A stretch of DNA of 11,446 nucleotides from an uncultured Bacteroidales bacterium (GTDB lineage Bacteria > Bacteroidota > Bacteroidia > Bacteroidales > F082), in contig CALAZZ010000217.1 in NCBI GenBank assembly GCA_937926515.1, positions 1 through 11,446 on the forward strand, read 5' to 3'. Of the stretch, positions 7,312 to 11,446 are shown one piece after another; the stretch's first letter is position 1, and every line of letters begins with the position of its first letter. Both the position numbers and the translations under genes were made by a program. The notes under the pieces are model-generated. The model was given only the letters and a program-made list of their open reading frames with translations, made no database searches and was not told the DNA's origin.

Positions 7312-7764
7312 ATGAAAAGATACCTGTTTGTCCTGTTAATCCTTTGCGTTACAGTTATAAGTTGCAAAGACAATGATGATACTGACCAGGCTGCGATCGA
7401 CAAGCAAAAAATTGAAGCCTATCTGGCCGAAAAAGGACTTGAGGCCGAATACACCGCTTCGGGATTATATTTCATCATTCATAACGGAGGGAATACACTG
7501 AAGCCAAATATAAATTCGACTGTCACGGTAGCATATAAGGGCTACTTTTTAGACGGCAGGGTCTTCGACCAGTCGGATATGATTGATTTCAGGCTAAGCC
7601 AGGTCATCAAAGGATGGCAGGAAGGCATACAACTCATCGGTGAAGGTGGCAGCATAAGCTTACTGGTGCCTTCCCAACTTGCATACGGTACATCGCAGAA
7701 AGGTGATATTCCACCTAACTCGGTTTTGATTTTTGATATTACCTTATTCTACTTTTCAAAGTAG
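7312..7764 (+). CDS. FKBP-type peptidyl-prolyl isomerase, lipoprotein
   Basis: This protein catalyses cis-trans isomerisation of X-proline bonds and probably helps envelope protein folding. It has 150 residues. A lipoprotein signal peptide ends in the lipobox VISC, with Cys18 as the lipidated residue. A short linker and helix follow, then one FKBP domain (about 55-150). The FKBP12 active-site positions can be matched: Tyr75, Phe85, Asp86, Phe93, Val98-Ile99, Trp102, Tyr125 and Phe141. The domain should therefore be active. The residues right after Cys18 are KDNDD. This lysine-plus-acidic pattern resembles the lipoprotein export signal that sends Bacteroidota lipoproteins to the cell surface. 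It lies 11 nt downstream of cobB, likely in one transcript; a functional link between the two is not evident. Confidence 0.93.
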   Translation: MKRYLFVLLILCVTVISCKDNDDTDQAAIDKQKIEAYLAEKGLEAEYTASGLYFIIHNGGNTLKPNINSTVTVAYKGYFLDGRVFDQSDMIDFRLSQVIKGWQEGIQLIGEGGSISLLVPSQLAYGTSQKGDIPPNSVLIFDITLFYFSK

Positions 7765-7823
7765 CTTTTTGATTAATAAATACTTAACTTGCATGCCACA
7801 AGACAACCAAATCATTACCAATT

Positions 7824-8276
7824 ATGAGCCCGAATGATATAGTACTTCTTGAAAAAGCAAGGCAGTATTGCGACTACCAGGAAAGGTGCCTGTCCGAAGT
7901 GAAGGACAAGCTAAGAAGCTGGCATGCAGCACCACATCTCATTGATAAGATTATCGTTCAACTAGAAGATGAAAACTACCTTGACGAAGATCGCTATGTC
8001 CGCTCTTTCGCCCTTGGCAAATTGCGAAACAATAAATGGGGCCGCAACAAGATCATTTATGCGTTGCGTCAAAAAGGCATCCCCGAGCTGATCATACAGA
8101 TTGGTTTGCAGGAAATCGACAGCGAGGAATACATCCAAATCCTTAAACAAATACTTTCCTCTAAAAGAATTGATGAAGATGATCCATTCAAAAAAAACAA
8201 TAAACTTGCGCGATACGCCATCCAGAAAGGATTCCAGTCCACATTGGTATGGGACGTGATCAATGGCAAGGTATAA
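7824..8276 (+). CDS. recX: RecX, regulator of RecA
   Basis: RecX is a small helical cytoplasmic protein that binds RecA filaments and limits or modulates recombinase and coprotease activity. The protein has 150 residues, normal for the family. The most diagnostic segment is NYLDEDRYVRSFALGK (51-66) followed by KWGRNKIIYALRQKGI (71-86), matching the YLDDxRYA and K-x-G-x-x-x-I-x-x-x-L-x-x-KG-I pattern of the three-helix repeats. recX often sits beside recA in other phyla; here no recA is in the window and the neighbours are an FKBP gene and prfB. The ATG at 7824 is preceded by AT-rich sequence without a Shine-Dalgarno motif, as for the other genes here. The 59-nt gap upstream holds a degenerate promoter-like sequence only. 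Confidence 0.9.
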   Translation: MSPNDIVLLEKARQYCDYQERCLSEVKDKLRSWHAAPHLIDKIIVQLEDENYLDEDRYVRSFALGKLRNNKWGRNKIIYALRQKGIPELIIQIGLQEIDSEEYIQILKQILSSKRIDEDDPFKKNNKLARYAIQKGFQSTLVWDVINGKV

Positions 8277-8282
8277 TATCCA

Positions 8283-8314
8283 TTTGCCAATTGTGAATAT
8301 TGTGGGTACTTTTG
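8283..8314 (+). promoter_or_regulatory. prfB promoter, Bacteroidota type
   Basis: This is the best promoter in the window. TTTG at 8283-8286 (-33 element) and TACTTTTG at 8307-8314 (-7 element, perfect TAnnTTTG) are separated by 20 bp, the preferred spacing for the Bacteroidota housekeeping sigma factor. The expected start is near 8321, giving a leader of about 20 nt before the prfB ATG at 8341. It overlaps nothing but the short gap after recX, so prfB can be expressed independently of recX. Confidence 0.6.
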
Positions 8315-8340
8315 CCCTTTCCCTAAAGCACATAAAATCT

Positions 8341-9430
8341 ATGATCAATACTGAACAACAGAAAGAATTACGCAAAAGGCTTGAAGCCTTGAGGAGGTAT
8401 CTTTGACATCGATCGCCTAATGATCGAAATTGAAGAAGAAGAAGAAAAAACACATGCACCGGATTTTTGGGATGACCCTAAAAAAGCCGAAACTACGCTC
8501 AAAACGATTAAAGACAAAAAAAGATGGACTGAATCCTTCTTTGAAGCTGACAATGCCTTTGAAGAGCTAGAGTTGGCCATGGAATTCTTCGAATCAGGCG
8601 CCACTGATGAAGCTGAAGTCGAAAAAACCTATACCCATTGCCTGCAATTGATTGAAGAACTCGAGTTTCTCAATATGCTAAGCAGTGAGGAGGATAGGCT
8701 GCCGGCCATCATCAACATCAATGCCGGTGCAGGAGGCACCGAAAGTCAGGACTGGGCTGAGATGCTAATGCGGATGTATCTGATGTGGGCCGATGACAAC
8801 AACTACAAAGTAAAACAACTGGACATACAAGAAGGAGAAGTGGCAGGCATAAAGAGTGTTTCGCTTGAGGTTGAGGGCGAATTTGCCTTTGGGTACCTCA
8901 AAGGTGAAAATGGTGTTCACCGGCTGGTGCGCCTCTCCCCTTTTGACTCGGCCAACCGCAGGCACACCTCATTCGCATCGGTTTACATATATCCAGTGGT
9001 CGATGAAAACATCGAAGTGCAGATCAATCCGGCCGACATAAGTTGGGACACATTCCGTTCAGGCGGGCCCGGAGGGCAAAATGTGAATAAGGTAGAAACG
9101 GCTGTTCGTCTGAAGCACGCACCTTCCGGCATCATTGTGGAATGCCAGGAAACACGTTCGCAAGGACAAAACAGAGAAAAAGCATTGCAGATGCTGCGTT
9201 CCCAGCTTTACGAAATTGAAATCAGAAAAAAACAGGAAGCCAAAGACAAAATAGAAGGTAGCAAGAAAAAAATTGAGTGGGGATCGCAAATACGTTCATA
9301 TGTGATGCACCCCTACAAAATGGTGAAGGACTTGCGCACCAACTATGAAACATCAAATGTGCAGGCTGTGATGGATGGAAAACTCAACGACTTTCTGAAA
9401 GCCTATCTGATGGAATTTGGTAGGGATTAG
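8341..9430 (+). CDS. prfB: peptide chain release factor 2, made by programmed +1 frameshift
   Basis: RF2 recognises UGA and UAA stop codons in the ribosome and triggers peptide release. The gene begins at ATG 8341, reads 21 codons (MINTEQQKELRK... to RRYL) and meets an in-frame TGA at 8404-8406. Skipping the T at 8404 continues as DIDRL and joins the long frame, giving 362 residues, close to the 365 of E. coli RF2. In full-protein numbering the stop-codon-recognition tripeptide is Ser199-Pro200-Phe201 (SPF, RF2-specific), and the catalytic GGQ is Gly244-Gly245-Gln246 in SGGPGGQNVNK. The N-terminal domain is helical and very acidic (EIEEEEEK). Scoring only the uninterrupted frame from 8420 would wrongly truncate the protein by 26 residues. 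Expression is expected to be self-regulated: low RF2 leaves time for the frameshift. Confidence 0.96.
8392..8407 (+). promoter_or_regulatory. prfB: programmed +1 frameshift site of prfB
   Basis: The site reads AGGAGG (8392-8397), TAT, then CTT TGA C (8401-8407). It has the same layout as the E. coli prfB site: an internal Shine-Dalgarno-like hexamer 3 nt before the slippery CUU, an in-frame UGA and a following C that weakens termination. The tRNA(Leu) on CUU slips one base forward to UUU, so GAC is read next. The UGA is recognised by RF2 itself, making an autoregulatory sensor of RF2 level. Confidence 0.95.
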
Positions 9431-9473
9431 TTGGGTATTTATTGAATTGATCATTTATTTAAAATAATGTATC

Positions 9474-9815
9474 ATGTATAAGATATATCATAATCCAAGA
9501 TGCAAAAAATCCAGGGCCGGCCTTGCTGCACTGGAAGCAAAGGCAACTAATATTGAAGTGGTTGAATATATCAAACACCCGCTCACGGAAGAAGGGCTTG
9601 ATGATTTGATCCGAAAGACCGGCATGGCGGTGGAAGAACTGGTCCGCAAGCAAGAAGAATACTTCAAAAAAAACCTCAAAGGCAAAAAACTCACCTACAA
9701 AGAGTGGATAAAGGAAATTGCTGCCAATCCGAAACTGCTGCAGCGTCCGCTAGTGGTCAAGGGAAACAGAGCCGTTTTGGCTGATCCGCCTGAAAAGTTG
9801 AAGGAATTGTTTTAG
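9474..9815 (+). CDS. ArsC/Spx-family thioredoxin-fold protein
   Basis: The protein has 113 residues and belongs to the ArsC/Spx/YffB family. The N-terminal HNPRCKKSR (6-14) holds the redox cysteine Cys10 in the C-X2-S-R arrangement of glutaredoxin-dependent arsenate reductases. Of the three arginines that bind arsenate in E. coli ArsC (Arg60, Arg94, Arg107), the first two have counterparts: Arg58 in ELVRKQ and Arg91 in QRPLVV. The third is replaced in LADPPEKL (Asp104 region). The protein is also shorter than the 141-residue E. coli enzyme. No arsenic transporter or ArsR regulator is nearby. Automatic annotation would call it arsenate reductase; a general thiol-redox role is as likely. The upstream ATG at 9467 hits a stop after four codons, so the start at 9474 is preferred. 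prfB ends 43 nt upstream. Confidence 0.85.
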   Translation: MYKIYHNPRCKKSRAGLAALEAKATNIEVVEYIKHPLTEEGLDDLIRKTGMAVEELVRKQEEYFKKNLKGKKLTYKEWIKEIAANPKLLQRPLVVKGNRAVLADPPEKLKELF

Positions 9816-9845
9816 GGAGCTAATGCATCTCTTGTTACAAAAAAA

Positions 9846-9873
9846 CTGAAGACAGAAGAATATCGAATATTGA
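9846..9873 (+). repeat. short 7-bp-periodic tract upstream of fumC
   Basis: Four successive 7-mers all end in GA: CTGAAGA, CAGAAGA, ATATCGA and ATATTGA, followed by a diverged ATTCAGG. The tract lies in the 150-bp region 9816-9965 between the ArsC-like gene and fumC, which otherwise holds only a candidate fumC promoter. The period is the same as in the longer array after fumC, although the sequence differs. With so few degenerate units, chance cannot be excluded. Confidence 0.35.
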
Positions 9874-9938
9874 ATTCAGGGAAAAATAAAACCGAAAAAT
9901 TCTTTAATAGTTTTACATCCATGATTCCACCGTTTATA

Positions 9939-9946
9939 TAACTTTA
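9939..9946 (+). promoter_or_regulatory. candidate -7 promoter element of fumC
   Basis: TAACTTTA differs from the Bacteroidota consensus TAnnTTTG at the last base only and lies 19 nt before the fumC ATG. No good TTTG is found 19-21 bp upstream; the nearest is TTTTA at 9911-9915. Its placement in an isolated 150-bp gap supports a promoter here, but the match is weak. Confidence 0.3.
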
Positions 9947-9965
9947 CAATATAAAATAAAACGCT

Positions 9966-11351
9966 ATGAATTATCGTATCGAAAAAGACACCATGGGACC
10001 GGTTGAGGTTCCTTCCGAAAAGTATTGGGGCGCTCAGACTGAGCGCTCACGTAACAACTTCCGTATTGGACCAGAAGGGTCAATGCCGGTTGAAATCATC
10101 CATGCATTTGCCATTTTAAAAAAAGCGGCAGCCATTACCAATATGGAACTTGGTGTATTGCCCAAAGAAAAATGTGATCTGATTGCAGCAGCAGCTGATG
10201 AAATACTTGCAGGTGAACTTGCGGGTAATTTTCCCCTTGTAATATGGCAAACCGGATCGGGAACCCAAAGCAATATGAATATGAATGAGGTGATCGCCAA
10301 TCGCGCCCACGTGATCAGTGGTGGCAGCCTGGATGATGCTAAAAAGAGCATTCATCCGAATGACGATGTAAACAAATCGCAATCGTCCAACGACACATTT
10401 CCCACAGCCATGCACATTGCTGCTTACAAAATGATCGTTGAGACCACCATTCCCGGTGTTGAGATGTTGCGAAACGCCCTGCATGAAAAGGCCACAGCTT
10501 TCAAGGACATTGTAAAGGCCGGACGAACACATCTGATGGATGCCACACCACTCACTCTGGGTCAGGAGTTTTCGGGCTATGTGTCACAACTCGATCATGG
10601 ATTGAAAGCACTTAAAAACACCCTTGATCATTTGAGTGAGCTGGCATTAGGTGGAACAGCAGTGGGTACAGGTATCAACACCCCAAAGGGTTATTCCGAA
10701 AAAGTTGCCGCAAACATTGCCAAACTCACCGGCTTGCCATTCATAACAGCGCCCAACAAATTCGAAGCTTTGTCAGCCCATGACGCCATGGTAGAAACCT
10801 CAGGAGCACTCAAACAACTTGCCGTTTCACTGATGCATATCTCCAACAACATTCGTATGTTAGCCTCCGGACCACGATGCAGCATAGGTGAGATCATGCT
10901 GCCGGCCAACGAGCCGGGCTCCTCCATTATGCCGGGCAAGGTAAATCCAACACAGAATGAAGCCATTACAATGGTATGTGCACAAGTGATCGGTAACGAT
11001 GCAGCCATTGCTGTGGGTGGAATGCAGGGGCATTTCCAGCTGAATGTGTTCAAGCCCGTGATGATATACAACCTGCTGCAGGCTGCCCGCCTCCTTGGCG
11101 ATGCCTGTGTCAGCTTCACTGAACATGCCGTTGTGGGGATCGAAGCACACGAAGATAACATCAAAAAGAACCTCGAAAATTCCCTGATGCTTGTCACTGC
11201 GCTCAATCCGCACATCGGTTATGAAAATGCTGCCAAAATTGCTAAAAAAGCACACGCAGAAAATACCACATTACGACAGGCAGCACTTGAACTAGGGTTA
11301 CTTACGGATGAGCAGTTTACGGAATGGGTGGATCCGGGGAAGATGATTTAA
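9966..11351 (+). CDS. fumC: class II fumarate hydratase
   Basis: Fumarase C reversibly hydrates fumarate to L-malate in the TCA cycle; class II enzymes are iron-free cytoplasmic homotetramers. The protein has 461 residues (E. coli FumC 467). Family regions in order are TGSGTQSNMNMNEVIANRA (96-114), HPND (130-133, the second anion site), SSNDTFPTAMH (140-150), GRTHLMDATPLTLGQE (186-201) with His189 matching E. coli His188, and the signature GSSIMPGKVNPTQNEA (318-333). That signature contains the catalytic Ser319 (E. coli Ser318), Lys325 and Asn327. The TQNEA form of the signature separates it from aspartase and argininosuccinate lyase, whose sequences differ around these motifs. No operon partner is seen; a repeat array starts 4 nt after the stop codon. 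Confidence 0.96.
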   Translation: MNYRIEKDTMGPVEVPSEKYWGAQTERSRNNFRIGPEGSMPVEIIHAFAILKKAAAITNMELGVLPKEKCDLIAAAADEILAGELAGNFPLVIWQTGSGTQSNMNMNEVIANRAHVISGGSLDDAKKSIHPNDDVNKSQSSNDTFPTAMHIAAYKMIVETTIPGVEMLRNALHEKATAFKDIVKAGRTHLMDATPLTLGQEFSGYVSQLDHGLKALKNTLDHLSELALGGTAVGTGINTPKGYSEKVAANIAKLTGLPFITAPNKFEALSAHDAMVETSGALKQLAVSLMHISNNIRMLASGPRCSIGEIMLPANEPGSSIMPGKVNPTQNEAITMVCAQVIGNDAAIAVGGMQGHFQLNVFKPVMIYNLLQAARLLGDACVSFTEHAVVGIEAHEDNIKKNLENSLMLVTALNPHIGYENAAKIAKKAHAENTTLRQAALELGLLTDEQFTEWVDPGKMI

Positions 11352-11355
11352 AAAA

Positions 11356-11446
11356 TTAGAAGTAAGAATTTAGAAGTTTGAAGTTAGAATTTAGAATTTA
11401 GAAGGTAGAATTTAGAAGGTAGAATTTAGAAGGTAGAATTTAGAAG
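11356..11446 (+). repeat. tandem array of 7-bp units (14-bp dimer repeat), running off the edge
   Basis: The whole 91-bp tail divides into exactly 13 heptamers of the form NTAGAAN. The left six are variants (TTAGAAG, TAAGAAT, TTAGAAG, TTTGAAG, TTAGAAT, TTAGAAT). From 11393 onward a 14-bp unit, AGAATTTAGAAGGT, repeats perfectly 3.9 times to the window end. Period 7 is not a multiple of 3 and each unit carries TAG, so stops fall in all plus-strand frames, and TAA does the same on the minus strand. The array cannot encode protein. It begins 4 nt after the fumC stop. The gradient from degenerate to perfect copies suggests recent growth by slippage at the right side. Function unknown. Confidence 0.9.

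Noticed and set aside
7768..7793. TTTG followed by a TAACTTGC-like sequence upstream of recX as a promoter.
   Set aside because: The -7 match is poor and the spacer (about 14 bp) is too short; recX may be read from the cobB-FKBP transcript.
8404..8406. In-frame TGA in prfB as a sign of a pseudogene or sequencing error.
   Set aside because: It is the programmed frameshift stop, with the full canonical arrangement around it.
7962..8459. Minus-strand frame of 165 codons across recX and the start of prfB.
   Set aside because: It covers two well-supported plus-strand genes and a promoter, and its phenylalanine-rich product looks like an antisense artefact.
8420..9430. prfB as an uninterrupted 336-residue frame starting at ATG 8420.
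   Set aside because: It would lack the conserved N-terminal part; the upstream frame from 8341 with the CTT TGA C frameshift site restores the normal RF2 length.
10691..11215. Long minus-strand frame of 174 codons opposite fumC.
   Set aside because: It is antisense to strongly conserved fumarase sequence and resembles no family; it is a shadow of the coding strand.

Overview
The window looks like an ordinary chromosomal stretch of a Bacteroidota (Bacteroidetes) genome. Four observations support this. The suf gene order and the protein sequences are of Bacteroidota type. Start codons are preceded by A/T-rich sequence with no Shine-Dalgarno motif. Perfect or near-perfect matches to the Bacteroidota -7 promoter element (TAnnTTTG) stand in front of several genes. 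AT-rich 7-bp-periodic repeats lie between genes. A genus cannot be assigned from the sequence alone. No RNA gene, CRISPR array, insertion sequence, phage gene or defence system was found, and no stretch longer than 300 bases lacks a gene.

Left part (85-6419, minus strand): a complete SUF iron-sulfur cluster assembly operon, read right to left as sufB, sufC, sufD, sufS, sufE, a SufT-like MIP18/DUF59 gene, and last a gene for a small secreted DUF6265-type protein. SufS with SufE supplies persulfide sulfur, SufBCD is the ATP-driven scaffold, and the MIP18 protein probably helps cluster maturation or delivery. Gaps are mostly 11-45 nt. The exception is a 104-nt sufB-sufC spacer containing a small hairpin. 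A -7 box lies just upstream of the corrected sufB start.

Right part (6611-11351, plus strand): six complete housekeeping genes follow. They encode a class III-type sirtuin deacylase (cobB), a lipid-anchored FKBP prolyl isomerase, RecX, peptide chain release factor 2 (prfB, with a programmed +1 frameshift), a short ArsC/Spx-family thioredoxin-fold protein, and class II fumarase (fumC). cobB and the FKBP gene are 11 nt apart and probably cotranscribed. prfB has its own well-formed promoter. The sequence after fumC is a tandem array of 7-bp units that runs off the right edge.

No previously undescribed system is convincingly visible. The points most worth a second look are: a prfB frameshift site with a full AGGAGG in a genome whose start sites lack such motifs; the 7-bp repeat array; a sirtuin that has lost its zinc-binding cysteines; a cysteine cluster at the end of SufD; and a secreted protein at the end of the suf operon.
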